Of a stretch of DNA of 64,000 bases, positions 51,897 through 62,254 are shown piece by piece. A program made the position numbers and the translations under genes. Source of the DNA: CAVPGP01 sp963718065 (GTDB lineage: Bacteria; Actinomycetota; Thermoleophilia; Gaiellales; Gaiellaceae); assembly GCA_963718065.1 (NCBI GenBank), contig CAVQYE010000011.1:1-64000 (forward strand), read 5' to 3'. The notes below the pieces were generated by a model that ran no database searches, was not told the DNA's origin, and was given only the letters and a program-made list of their open reading frames with translations. Position 1 is the stretch's first letter. The number at the start of each line of letters is the position of its first letter.

Positions 51897-52403
51897 GCAG
51901 CACGAGCGCCTCGCAGCTGTCGAACGCGGAGTTCTACGACGCCGTGCAGGCGATGATCGCGCGGTACCCGGACCGGCACTCCGCTTCGCTGCCGGCGCTT
52001 CGCCTCGCCCAGGAGCGCCACGGCTACCTGACGCCCGAGGCGTTGCGGGAGACCGCGGACGCGCTCGACGTGACGCCGGCCTTCTGCGAGTCGGTCGCGA
52101 CCTTCTACGACATGTTCCACCTGCGCCCGGTCGGCCGGCACAAGATCGAGGTGTGCACCAACCTCGCGTGTGCGCTCGCCGGCGCGAAGGGCGTCGTCGA
52201 CGCGATCGCCGCCGAGCTCGGGATCGAGCCGGGCGAGACGACCGAGGACGGCGAGATCACCTTCCGCACCGTCGAGTGCCTCGGCGGCTGCGGCTACGCG
52301 ACCGTCGTCGCGGTCGACGAGCGCTACGTCCAGCACGTCACCGCCGAGAACGCGGCCGAGATCCCGCGGCGCCTGAAAGCCGGACCGCAGGAAGGAGGTG
52401 CCG

Positions 52404-52417
<14 letters not shown>
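51893..52417 (+). CDS. nuoE: NADH-quinone oxidoreductase subunit E
   Basis: A 174-residue 24-kDa-type thioredoxin-fold subunit with cluster N1a. Ligands are Cys88 and Cys93 (EVCTNLAC) and Cys129 and Cys133 (ECLGGCGY). GTG at 51893 overlaps nuoD (GTGA). The C-terminal Gly-rich tail overlaps the nuoF start and supplies its Shine-Dalgarno sequence. Confidence 0.95.
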
Positions 52418-53716
<1,299 letters not shown>

Positions 53717-53720
<4 letters not shown>

Positions 53721-55945
53721 GCGCCACTGAGCAGACGACGAATCTCGTCAAGGTCATTGTCGACGGGCGCGAGGTGGAAGTGCCGAAGGGCCTCGGCCTC
53801 GTCGAGGTGGCCCAGGTTGCAGGCGTCGAGATCCCGGTCTTCTGCTACGAGCCGCGCCTCGGCCCGGCCGTCGGCGCGTGCCGCATGTGCCTCGTCGAGA
53901 TCGAAGGGATGCCGAAGCTCCAGGCCGGCTGCACCCTGACCGCGCAGGACGGGATGATCGTCAAGACGGCGCAGACCTCCGAGAAGGCGGCGGCGGGCCA
54001 GAACGGCACGCTCGAGTTCATCCTCATCAACCACCCGCTCGACTGCCCCGTCTGCGACAAGGGCGGCGAGTGCCCGCTGCAGGACCTGACGTTCCGCTAC
54101 GGGCCGGGCAGCACGCGGATGGAGTTCCCGAAGCGCACCTTCGAGAAGCCGATTCCGATCTCGCCGACGATCGCGCTCGACCGCGAGCGCTGCATCCTCT
54201 GCTACCGGTGCACGCGCTTCTCCGAGGGCGTCGCGGAGGACGGCCAGCTGGTGGCGAAGAACCGCGGCGCGTCGTCGCTGATCGCCACCTTCGAGGACGA
54301 GCCGTATCGCGCGCCGTTCTCCGGCAACGTGATCGAGCTCTGCCCCGTCGGCGCGCTCACCTCGACGCAGTACCGCTTCGAGGCCCGCCCGTGGGAGATC
54401 CAGAACGTGCCGACCGTCTGCGGTCTCTGCCCGGTCGGCTGCAACATCGCGGCGACGACGCGCGAGGGCAAGGTGAAGCGGATCCTCTCGCGGAACCATC
54501 CCGAGGTCGACGAGGGCTGGCTCTGCGACAAGGGCCGCTTCGCGTACGCGCACCTCCACGCGGAGGACAGGGTCACCGAGCCGCTCGTCAAGGCCGGGCC
54601 GCGGCGGTTCGAGGCGGTCTCCTGGGACGACGCGCTCGATCGCGTCGAGAAGCTCCTGCGCGACGCGGGCGCCGGCGTCGTGACTGCGCTGTCGGGCGCC
54701 GAGACGATCGAGCAGGCGTACGGGCTCGGCAAGCTGCTGCGCCAGGGAGTCGGCGCGCACACCGCCGTCCTGCCGGAGGCGACGTCGGATGCGCTCGACG
54801 CCTATCGCGCGCCCCTGTCGGCGATCCGCGACGCGGAGCTCGTCGTCATCCTCGGCGACGATCCGATTGCCGAGCGCGCGCCGGTCGTCGACCTCTGGGT
54901 GAAGGCCGCGCGCCGGAACGGCGCCGAGGTGATCCGCATCGGGCCGGAGGGCGAGCAGCACACGCCGATCGGCGGCGCCGCGCAGGCGGCCCGCGACCTG
55001 CCGGGCAGCCAGCTCGGTGCCCGGCTGCGTGAAACAGAGCGCGCGATCCTGATCTGGTCAGGCCCGGGCTCGCAGGGCGGGGCGCACCTCGCGGCGCTCG
55101 CGCAGGAGCTCGGCTTCGCCGACAAGCCGGGGAGCGGCGCCTTCGTGCTGCCGGCGACGCCCAACGGGCGCGGCGTCGCCGACGCGTGGAGCGCGTGCTC
55201 GGACGACGAGCCCGCCGAGGACCAGCGGATTCCGCTGGTGATCGTCTCCGGCGACGAGGCGGCCGCCGACCCGGGCGTGCGGGCGCTGGCCGAGCACGCC
55301 GACAACGTGATCGCGATCGGCATGTTCGCCGAGCCCCTCCGCGGCTGGGCCGACGTCGTCCTGCCCGCGACCGGATATCTGGAGCGCGAGGGCACGACGA
55401 TGAATCTCGAGGGACGGATCCAGCGGCAGCGCCGCACGGTGATTCCGCCCTGCCCGGACGAGCTCGCCTGGATCGCGAAGCTCGCCGAGCGCTTCGGCGT
55501 CACGCTCTCGCCGTACCCGTCGCACGTCTTCGCCGAGGTCTCGGCGACGTGCTTCGCAGGCGTCTCCTTCGAGGAACTGGGCGAGCGGGCGCCGCTGCCC
55601 GCGCGGGGCGAGCTGCAGCACGTCGAGCCGCGCGAGGCGCCCAAGCGCGGCACGGTGGGCGGCGGGCCGCTGCAGGTCCTGCGCTACCGCCCGCTCTTCT
55701 CCGGCCCTGCCATCGAGCGCGTCGCCGAGCTCCAGTTCCAGCGCCCGGCCGCGGAGATCGAGCTGTCGGCCGAGGACGCACGCACACGTGGCATCGCAAC
55801 GGGCGACGAGGTCGACGTGCGGTCGAACGGCACCTCGAAGGCCCTCCGCGCCCGCCTGAACCGCGCGCTCGCAGCCGGGGTCGTGCGGATCGCCGAGGAG
55901 CACGCGACGGACCTGCGCGAGGCAGTCGAGGTCTCGAAGGCGTGA
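53717..55945 (+). CDS. nuoG: NADH-quinone oxidoreductase subunit G
   Basis: A 742-residue 75-kDa-type subunit. The N-terminal 2Fe-2S ferredoxin domain has CYEPRLGPAVGACRMC. It is followed by the His/Cys cluster (HPLDCPVCDKGGECPLQ) and a 4Fe-4S (CILCYRC). The molybdopterin-like domain carries an additional cluster motif (CGLCPVGCN, later WLCDKGR), the N7 type found in some bacteria. The C-terminal domain is molybdopterin-dinucleotide-binding-like (ATGYLEREGTTMNLEGRIQ). GTG at 53717 overlaps nuoF. Confidence 0.94.
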
Positions 55946-56119
55946 GGTACCGCGTGAAGGCCGATTGTTTGCGCGTTCCTCGGGCGCCGCTCCCGGTGCG
56001 GGGCCGGAGGGAACAGTATGGGAATACGGGCCCGGAGAGCACCGTGCCGGGAGCGGCGTCAGGCGACGGCGGAGCCGGGCTCCGCCCGGCGGGAGCCGCC
56101 GCCGGCGAGGGGCGCGCAC
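55946..56119 (+). other. Structured 174-nt intra-operon spacer
   Basis: All other nuoA-nuoK junctions are overlaps or a few bases, yet here 174 nt separate nuoG and nuoH. The spacer has a perfect 12-bp inverted repeat (CGCCGCTCCCGG at 55985-55996 and CCGGGAGCGGCG at 56047-56058). A separate 8-bp hairpin with 3-nt loop follows (GGCGGAGC/GCTCCGCC, 56068-56086). GGCGAGGGG before the nuoH ATG may be its Shine-Dalgarno sequence. It may be an mRNA processing or stability element or a remnant repeat; no coding sequence is seen. Confidence 0.7.
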
Positions 56120-57112
56120 ATGACTGAGCCCTGGTGGATCACGCTGATCAAGAGCGCCGTGATCGTGAACCTGATCATGGTCGCGTTCGCCTATACGACC
56201 TGGCTCGAGCGCAAGCTGCTCGGGCGCATGCAGCTCCGCTTCGGCCCGAACCGTGCCGGCCCGTTCGGCCTCCTGCAGCCGATCGCGGATCTCGTGAAGC
56301 TCGTGCGCAAGGAGGCCTTCTACCCGTCCGCCTCGATCAACGCGCTCTACATCACCGCGCCGGTGCTGAGCATGTTCACGGCGCTCGCCGCGTTCTCGGT
56401 GATCCCGTTCGGCGGCGGCTGGGTGATCAACGGCTGGACCGTGACGGGGCAGGTCCTCGACGTCTCGATCGGACTGATCCTCGTCTTCGCCCTGGGCTCG
56501 ATCGGCGTCTACGGCTTCATCATCGGCGGCTGGGCGTCCGAGTCGAAGTACTCGCTGCTCGGCTCGATGCGCACCTGCGCCCAGCTCGTCTCCTACGAGG
56601 TCTCGCTCGCGCTCTCCGTGCTCGGCGTGGTGCTGATGGGCAGGTCGCTGAACCTCGGCGACATCGTCGACAAGCAGGCTGCCACGATCCCGTTCATCGT
56701 CCCGCAGCTCGTCGGGTTCGTCGTCTTCATGGTCAGCGGCACCGCCGAGACGAGCCGGCCGCCGTTCGACCTGCCGGAGGCGGACACCGAGCTCGTCGCC
56801 GGCTACCACACCGAGTACTCGGGCATGCGCTGGGGTCTCTTCCAGACCTCCGAGTACATCAACATGATCACACTCTCGGCGCTCGCCACGACGCTCTTCC
56901 TCGACGGCTGGCACTTCTTCTTCTGGGACCAGCTGGGGCCGCTGTGGTTCTTCCTCAAGGTCTTCCTGATCGTCTGCGTCTTCATCTGGATCCGCGCCTC
57001 GCTGCCACGCCTGCGCTACGACCAGCTGATGCGCTTCGGCTGGAAGGTGCTCCTGCCGGTCGCGACCCTGAACGCGCTCGTGACGGCCTTCTTCGTGGTG
57101 CTGATCAAGTGA
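56120..57112 (+). CDS. nuoH: NADH-quinone oxidoreductase subunit H
   Basis: A 330-residue membrane subunit with eight helices that links the quinone site to the proton channels. The signature LERKLLGRMQLRFGPNRAGP lies near the N terminus. SGTAETSRPPFDLPEADTEL and VAGYHTEYSG follow. ATG at 56120 is the first start that gives the family N terminus; the long upstream GTG frames are noise. Confidence 0.96.
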   Translation: MTEPWWITLIKSAVIVNLIMVAFAYTTWLERKLLGRMQLRFGPNRAGPFGLLQPIADLVKLVRKEAFYPSASINALYITAPVLSMFTALAAFSVIPFGGGWVINGWTVTGQVLDVSIGLILVFALGSIGVYGFIIGGWASESKYSLLGSMRTCAQLVSYEVSLALSVLGVVLMGRSLNLGDIVDKQAATIPFIVPQLVGFVVFMVSGTAETSRPPFDLPEADTELVAGYHTEYSGMRWGLFQTSEYINMITLSALATTLFLDGWHFFFWDQLGPLWFFLKVFLIVCVFIWIRASLPRLRYDQLMRFGWKVLLPVATLNALVTAFFVVLIK

Positions 57113-57119
57113 GGCCTGC

Positions 57120-57617
57120 ATGAGCCCGCAGCCGTTCGACTCCGTCAAGGGCTTCGGCGTCACGCTGCGGCAGATCTTCAAGAAGCCGATCACGCAGCAG
57201 TACCCGGAGTACAAGCGGCCGGTGTATCCGCGCTTCCGCGGGCGGCACCAGCTGCACCTGCACTCGAACGGGCTCGAGAAGTGCGTCGGCTGCTCGCTCT
57301 GCGCGGCCGCCTGTCCTGCGGACTGCATCCGCGTCGTCGCGGCGGAGAACACACCGGACAACCGCGTCTCTGCGGGCGAGCGCTACGCACGCATCTACGA
57401 GATCAACCTCAGCCGGTGCATCTTCTGCGGCTACTGCGAGCTCGCCTGCCCCTTCGACGCGATCACGCTCGGCAACGAGTTCGAGCTCTCCGAGTACAAC
57501 CGCGACGACCTGATCTACACGAAGGACATGCTCCTCGCGCCGCCGATCAAGAAGGTGCCGGTCGCGGATCGGGGCATCTTCGACACGCCGATTCCGTACT
57601 ACGAGACCAACTCGTGA
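57120..57617 (+). CDS. nuoI: NADH-quinone oxidoreductase subunit I
   Basis: A 165-residue subunit with two 4Fe-4S clusters (N6a, N6b): CVGCSLCAAACPADC and CIFCGYCELACPFDA. The N-terminal helix lies on the membrane (GFGVTLRQIFKKP). ATG at 57120 is 7 bp from nuoH. Confidence 0.96.
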   Translation: MSPQPFDSVKGFGVTLRQIFKKPITQQYPEYKRPVYPRFRGRHQLHLHSNGLEKCVGCSLCAAACPADCIRVVAAENTPDNRVSAGERYARIYEINLSRCIFCGYCELACPFDAITLGNEFELSEYNRDDLIYTKDMLLAPPIKKVPVADRGIFDTPIPYYETNS

Positions 57618-57627
57618 CGGCGCGCCG

Positions 57628-58191
57628 ATGATCGTCGCAAGCTTCGGCAACTTCCTCGTCTGGGTGGTCTGGGTCGGCGCGGCGTTCGCCTGTCTCGGCT
57701 CCGGCCTCGCGGTGATCTCGTTCCGCAACCCGTTCTACTCGGCGCTCGCGCTGATCGGCAACCTGGCCTCGCTGGCGGTGCTCTTCCTGCTCCTCTCGGC
57801 CGAGTTCGTCGCGGCCGCCCAGGTGCTCGTCTACGCCGGCGCGGTGGTCGTGATGTTCCTGTTCGTGATCGCCTACTTCGCCGACCGGACCGAGCCGACG
57901 GGACGGCGGGAGCGGCCGACGTGGCAGGCGATGGCGGCCGTGCTCGCCGGCGGCGCGATCCTGACGGAGATCGTCGTCGCGATCGGGCTCGCCGCGGATG
58001 ACCAGCTCTCGGACACCAGCGAGATCGCCGACTCGTTCGGCAGCCCGGCGGAGATCGGCCGGCTCTTCCTGACCGATCATCTGCTGGCCTTCGAGATCAC
58101 GTCGATCGTGCTGCTCGTCGCCGCGGTGGGCGGAGTGATCCTCGGCGGACACGCGCGCGTCGAGTCCTCGCAGCTGGAGCAGCAGCAGTGA
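57628..58191 (+). CDS. nuoJ: NADH-quinone oxidoreductase subunit J
   Basis: A 187-residue membrane subunit with five helices. The third helix contains LLSAEFVAAAQVLVYAGAVV, the pi-bulge region that moves during coupling, followed by MFLFVIAYF. ATG at 57628. The stop overlaps nuoK by 4 bp. Confidence 0.94.
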   Translation: MIVASFGNFLVWVVWVGAAFACLGSGLAVISFRNPFYSALALIGNLASLAVLFLLLSAEFVAAAQVLVYAGAVVVMFLFVIAYFADRTEPTGRRERPTWQAMAAVLAGGAILTEIVVAIGLAADDQLSDTSEIADSFGSPAEIGRLFLTDHLLAFEITSIVLLVAAVGGVILGGHARVESSQLEQQQ

Positions 58192-58496
58192 AAGGCCCCG
58201 AGGTTCTCTGGTACCTGATCGTCGCGGGCTTCCTCTTCTCGCTCGGCGCCTTCGGCGTGATGCTGCGCCGCAGCCCGCTGATCATCCTGCTCTCGCTGGA
58301 GATCATGCTCAACGGCGGGAACCTCGCCCTGATCGCGTTCGCGCGGAACCAGGGCGACCAGGCTGGGCAGATCTTCGCGCTCGCGGTGATGGCGGTCGCC
58401 GCGTCGGAGGTCGTCGTCGGCCTCGGCCTGATCGTCGCAATCGGGCGCCGCAACCTCGAGCTCGACGTCGACAAGCTCTCGGAGCTCAGAGGATGA
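58188..58496 (+). CDS. nuoK: NADH-quinone oxidoreductase subunit K
   Basis: A 102-residue membrane subunit with three helices: EVLWYLIVAGFLFSLGAFGV, LIILLSLEIMLNGGNLALI carrying the conserved Glu for proton transfer, and ALAVMAVAASEVVVGLGLIV with the second Glu. GTG at 58188. Confidence 0.95.
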   Translation: MKGPEVLWYLIVAGFLFSLGAFGVMLRRSPLIILLSLEIMLNGGNLALIAFARNQGDQAGQIFALAVMAVAASEVVVGLGLIVAIGRRNLELDVDKLSELRG

Positions 58497-58511
58497 GGTG
58501 GCGCGCGTGAG

Positions 58512-60413
58512 GTGTCGCTCGTGACTGCGGTCGTCGCCGGCTGGACCTGCCTCGTCGCGCCGCTCGCCGCGGCGGCGCTGATCACGCTCGCGGGCAACCG
58601 GATCTCGCGCCGGGGCGCGGGCTACCTGGCGACGGTCTCGACCTTCGTCTCGTTCGTCGCGGCGGTTGTCGCGTTCTTCGCCCTCGCCGGCGAGGACCCC
58701 GAGGACCGCGCCCACGCCTCGACCGCGTGGACGTGGCTCTCCGCAGGCGACCTCGACTTCGGGTTCCGGATCCTCATCGACCCGCTCTCGGTCTTCATGA
58801 TGCTGGTCGTCGCCGGCGTCGGCACGCTGATCGTCGGCTACTCGATCGGGTACATGGACGGCGAGGACGAGGAGCGGCGGTACTTCGCGTACATCGCCAT
58901 CTTCGTGTTCTCGATGCTCCTGCTGGTCGAGGGCGGCAGCTATCTGCTCCTGCTCGCCGGCTGGGGCATGGTCGGTCTCTCGTCGTACCTCCTGATCGGC
59001 TTCCACCAGCAGCGGCCGGAGGCGATCGCCGCCGCCAAGAAGGCGTTCATCATGAACGCGTTCGGCGACGCGACGATGGTGCTCGCGCTGTTCGCGCTCG
59101 TGCAGAAGACGGGCTCGCTCGACTACGAGGTCGTGGCCGCGCGCTCCGACTCGCTCGGCGGCTGGGCGATCAACCTGATCGCGCTCGGCCTGCTCGGTGG
59201 CGCGGTCGCCAAGTCGGCGCAGCTGCCGCTGCAGACGTGGCTCCCCGACGCGATGGAGGGCCCGACCCCGGTCAGCGCGCTGATCCATGCCGCGACGATG
59301 GTCACCGCGGGCGTCTACCTGATCGTGCGCACGCACCCGATCTTCGAGGCTGCGCCGACGATCCAGGATCTCGCCGCCGGCCTCGGCGCGGCGACGCTGC
59401 TGATGGCGGGCCTGATCGCACTCGTGCAGACGGACATCAAGCGCGTGATCGCCTACTCGACGATGTCGCAGATCGGCTACATGTTCCTCGCCGTCGGGAT
59501 CGGCGCCTACGCGAACGGGATGTTCCACCTGCTGACGCACGCCTTCTTCAAGGCGCTGCTCTTCCTCGCGGCGGGCATCGCGATCCACGCGCTCGCCGGC
59601 GAGCAGGACATCCGGCGCATGCGCGGCCTCGGCTCGCTGATGCCGCTGACGAAATGGGTGTTCCTGATCGGCTCGCTCGCCCTCGTCGGCGTGCCGCCGT
59701 TCGCCGGCTTCTTCTCGAAGGATCCGATCCTCGCCGCCGCGACCGACCACGGCGCGTACGGCTGGGTGCTCTTCGTGGCCGGCCTGGCGGGGACGTTCCT
59801 GACCGGTCTCTACACCTTCCGGCTCTACTTCCTGGTCTTCCGAGGCGAAGCCGATGCGGACCTCCGCTCCCGGCTGCATCTCCACCACGGCAAGGAGGGG
59901 CCCGGTTGGATGACCAGCCCCGTGCTCGTGCTCGCGCTGCTGTCCACCGTCGGCGGGCTGATCCAGTTCGCGCCGTTCTGGACTCCGATCACGGACTGGC
60001 TCGAGCCGGTCGCGCCGCAGCTCGTCGAGCCGACCGACACCATGGAGGCCGTCGCTTCCGTGCTCGCGGTCGCGCTCGGGCTGGCCGGGATCACCGTCGC
60101 CTGGCTCGTCTATGTCAGAGGGCGGATCGCCGTCCCCGCAATGCCGGCGATCAGGCGCACGCTCGAGGAGAAGTTCTGGTTCGACTGGCTCTACGACCGG
60201 CTCTTCTATGTGCCGGCAGTCTGGCTCGCGACCGCGCTCCACCGCTTCGTCGAGCGCCTGCTGATCGGCGGCTCGCTCGTCGGCATCGTCCGCGGCACGG
60301 GCGAGGTCTCGGGCCTCGTCTCACGGCTGCAGACCGGCTTCGTCCGCACCTACGCGCTGGCCTTCGCGACCGGCCTCGCCGTCCTCGCCATCGTCTTCAT
60401 CTCGGTGCGGTAA
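58512..60413 (+). CDS. nuoL: NADH-quinone oxidoreductase subunit L
   Basis: A 633-residue antiporter-like proton-pumping subunit. Its core includes LAGWGMVGLSSYLLIGF, then LQTWLPDAMEGPTPVSALIH, the lysine-bearing DIKRVIAYSTMSQIGYMF, and HAFFKALLFLAAG. The C-terminal part contains the long lateral helix. GTG at 58512 is used; GTG at 58524 is also possible. Confidence 0.95.
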   Translation: MSLVTAVVAGWTCLVAPLAAAALITLAGNRISRRGAGYLATVSTFVSFVAAVVAFFALAGEDPEDRAHASTAWTWLSAGDLDFGFRILIDPLSVFMMLVVAGVGTLIVGYSIGYMDGEDEERRYFAYIAIFVFSMLLLVEGGSYLLLLAGWGMVGLSSYLLIGFHQQRPEAIAAAKKAFIMNAFGDATMVLALFALVQKTGSLDYEVVAARSDSLGGWAINLIALGLLGGAVAKSAQLPLQTWLPDAMEGPTPVSALIHAATMVTAGVYLIVRTHPIFEAAPTIQDLAAGLGAATLLMAGLIALVQTDIKRVIAYSTMSQIGYMFLAVGIGAYANGMFHLLTHAFFKALLFLAAGIAIHALAGEQDIRRMRGLGSLMPLTKWVFLIGSLALVGVPPFAGFFSKDPILAAATDHGAYGWVLFVAGLAGTFLTGLYTFRLYFLVFRGEADADLRSRLHLHHGKEGPGWMTSPVLVLALLSTVGGLIQFAPFWTPITDWLEPVAPQLVEPTDTMEAVASVLAVALGLAGITVAWLVYVRGRIAVPAMPAIRRTLEEKFWFDWLYDRLFYVPAVWLATALHRFVERLLIGGSLVGIVRGTGEVSGLVSRLQTGFVRTYALAFATGLAVLAIVFISVR

Positions 60414-60415
60414 GA

Positions 60416-60577
60416 GTGGCCCACCAGGCAGCATCCTCCGGCGCTCGGCCCCCGATCACGCGGCGCGCTGCGGCGTCCTCAGTCGCACCCATAGGGTCCG
60501 CTATGCGCACTCCCTGCGTCCTTGCATCGCTTGGTGCTCGTGACCCGCGCATCCAGAAATGCCACCAGGTGAGCCAC
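60416..60577. repeat. Fold-back MITE-like element between nuoL and nuoM
   Basis: A 162-bp segment whose ends are imperfect inverted repeats (GTGGCCCACCAGGCAGCAT on the left; complement of the right end GTGGCTCACCTGGTGGCAT). Its centre is the inverted repeat CATAG-GGTCCG-CTATG (60490-60505), close to the exact midpoint. Partial pairing between (GCGCTGC / GCGATGC, GCAC / GTGC). No ORF is credible. The right end provides AGGTGA 8-13 nt before the nuoM ATG. It has the look of a non-autonomous mobile or REP-like insert. Confidence 0.6.
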
Positions 60578-60579
60578 TG

Positions 60580-62205
60580 ATGGGCTGGCTGACGACCACG
60601 CTGATCCTGCTGCCGCTGATCGGCGGCGCCGGCGTCTGGCTCGCACCCGTGCCGAAGCGCTGGATCGGGCCGCTTGCCTTCATCATCTCGCTCGTCGAGA
60701 TCGGCTTCTGGCTGGATGCGGTCGACGACTTCGATTTCGGGTCCAGCGGCCTGCAGCTCGAGCATCGGCACGAGTGGTTCAACGACCTGAACGTCTCGTA
60801 CCACGTCGGCTTCTACGGCTTCTCGCTGTGGCTCGTCGGCCTGACCGTGATCGTGATGGCAGCGGCGATCGGCTACGCAGTGCTCACCGGCCGCGAGCGC
60901 CCGCGCGCGTACTACGGGCTGATGCTGTTCCTGACGGGCGCGGTGGTCGGCGTCTTCACGGCGCAGGACCTGCTCGCCTGGTACGTCTTCTGGGAGGCGA
61001 TGCTGATCCCGCTCTACGTCCTCGTCGGCGTCTGGGGCGGCCAGGGACGGGTGGGCGCGACGCTGAAGTTCGTCATCTACACGATGGCGGGCTCGCTGCT
61101 GATGCTCGCGTCGATCATCGTCTTCGGGCTCTCGCAGGGGACGTTCGACCTGGTCGACTCCGGCACCAGCGCCTCGACGTGGGTCTTCCTCGGCTTCGTG
61201 GCGGCGTTCGCGGTCAAGGCGCCGCTCTTCCCGCTGCACGGCTGGCTGCCGGACGCCTATCGCGAGTCGTCGCCGGAGGTCTCGGCAGTGCTCTCGGGCG
61301 TGATCTCGAAGACAGCGGTCTTCGGCTTCCTGCGGATCGCGATCGCCAAGTTCCCGGAGCCGGTGCACGACTTCCGCGTGCCGATCCTCGTGCTCGCGAC
61401 GATCGGCCTCGTCTACGGCTCGCTGCTCGCCTTCCGCGCGCCCGACATCCGCGGCGTCATCGCCTACTCGTCGCTCGCGCAGATGGGCCTGATCGTGATG
61501 GGCCTCTTCGCGGCGAACGACCTTGGCTTCAACGGCGCCGTGCTGCAGTCGGTCAACCACGGCCTGATCTCGGCGACGCTCTTCATGACCGCCGGCGCGA
61601 TCGAGCTGCGGACCGGGACCGGCGTGCTCGACCGCCTCGGCGGCATGGCGCGCGGGCGGCCGGCGCTCGCGACGCTCTGGATGACGACGGGCATCATCGC
61701 CCTGGCGGTGCCGCTCTCGTCGGCATTCGTCGGCGAGTTCGCGATCCTCGCCGGCGTCTTCCAGCAGGGCTGGCTCTGGGCCGTGATCGGCGCGGCCGCG
61801 ATCGTGCTGGCGGCGATGTACATGCTGCGCGCGATCTCGGCCGTCCTGCACGGGCCGGTCGGGCGCGCGGTCGACGATCGCCAGCCCGACCTCTCGGGGT
61901 GGGAGCTCTCGCTGCTCGTTCCGCTCGTGCTGCTGCTGCTCGGGCTCTCGATCTGGCCGGCGGCGATCACGGATCGCTCGTTCGGGCCGGGGGCGACACA
62001 GGCGGTGGAGACCGACCTGGGCGGGAGCCATGTCGTCGAGGCGAGCGGCGCGCTCCAACGCATGCTCGCCGCCGAGCAGAGCTCGGGCCTGGCGTTTCGC
62101 AGCCGATCAGGCTCTCGCCGTGCGAGACGACGGTTGCGACGCAGGCACTCGCGAATGGCCACGCAACCGGGTCATGCGAAGGGAAGACCATCACGATCGA
62201 CGTGA
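60580..62205 (+). CDS. nuoM: NADH-quinone oxidoreductase subunit M
   Basis: A 541-residue antiporter-like proton channel: DLLAWYVFWEAMLIPLYVLV with the key Glu, FPLHGWLPDAYRESSPEVS, APDIRGVIAYSSLAQMGLIV, and GFNGAVLQSVNHGLISATLF. The last ~35 residues are abnormally Arg/Ser-rich. In another frame from about 62090 the sequence reads QPIRLSPCETTVATQALAN... ending at TGA 62256-62258, overlapping the nuoN start. That frame has normal codon use, so a one-base error near 62090 is likely and the true end is probably 62258. ATG at 60580 follows the MITE-like element. Confidence 0.93.
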   Translation: MGWLTTTLILLPLIGGAGVWLAPVPKRWIGPLAFIISLVEIGFWLDAVDDFDFGSSGLQLEHRHEWFNDLNVSYHVGFYGFSLWLVGLTVIVMAAAIGYAVLTGRERPRAYYGLMLFLTGAVVGVFTAQDLLAWYVFWEAMLIPLYVLVGVWGGQGRVGATLKFVIYTMAGSLLMLASIIVFGLSQGTFDLVDSGTSASTWVFLGFVAAFAVKAPLFPLHGWLPDAYRESSPEVSAVLSGVISKTAVFGFLRIAIAKFPEPVHDFRVPILVLATIGLVYGSLLAFRAPDIRGVIAYSSLAQMGLIVMGLFAANDLGFNGAVLQSVNHGLISATLFMTAGAIELRTGTGVLDRLGGMARGRPALATLWMTTGIIALAVPLSSAFVGEFAILAGVFQQGWLWAVIGAAAIVLAAMYMLRAISAVLHGPVGRAVDDRQPDLSGWELSLLVPLVLLLLGLSIWPAAITDRSFGPGATQAVETDLGGSHVVEASGALQRMLAAEQSSGLAFRSRSGSRRARRRLRRRHSRMATQPGHAKGRPSRST

Positions 62206-62254
62206 CCCGCTCCAGCGGCGAGTTCGTCGAAGTGACTGTCGACAGGGATTCGAA

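Noticed and set aside
55058..57361. 767-codon minus-strand frame opposite nuoG-nuoI
   Set aside because: Same kind of shadow; no recognisable domain.
58077..60242. 721-codon minus-strand frame opposite nuoJ-nuoL
   Set aside because: Antisense shadow of clear membrane subunits; its composition is Arg/Asp/Glu/His noise.
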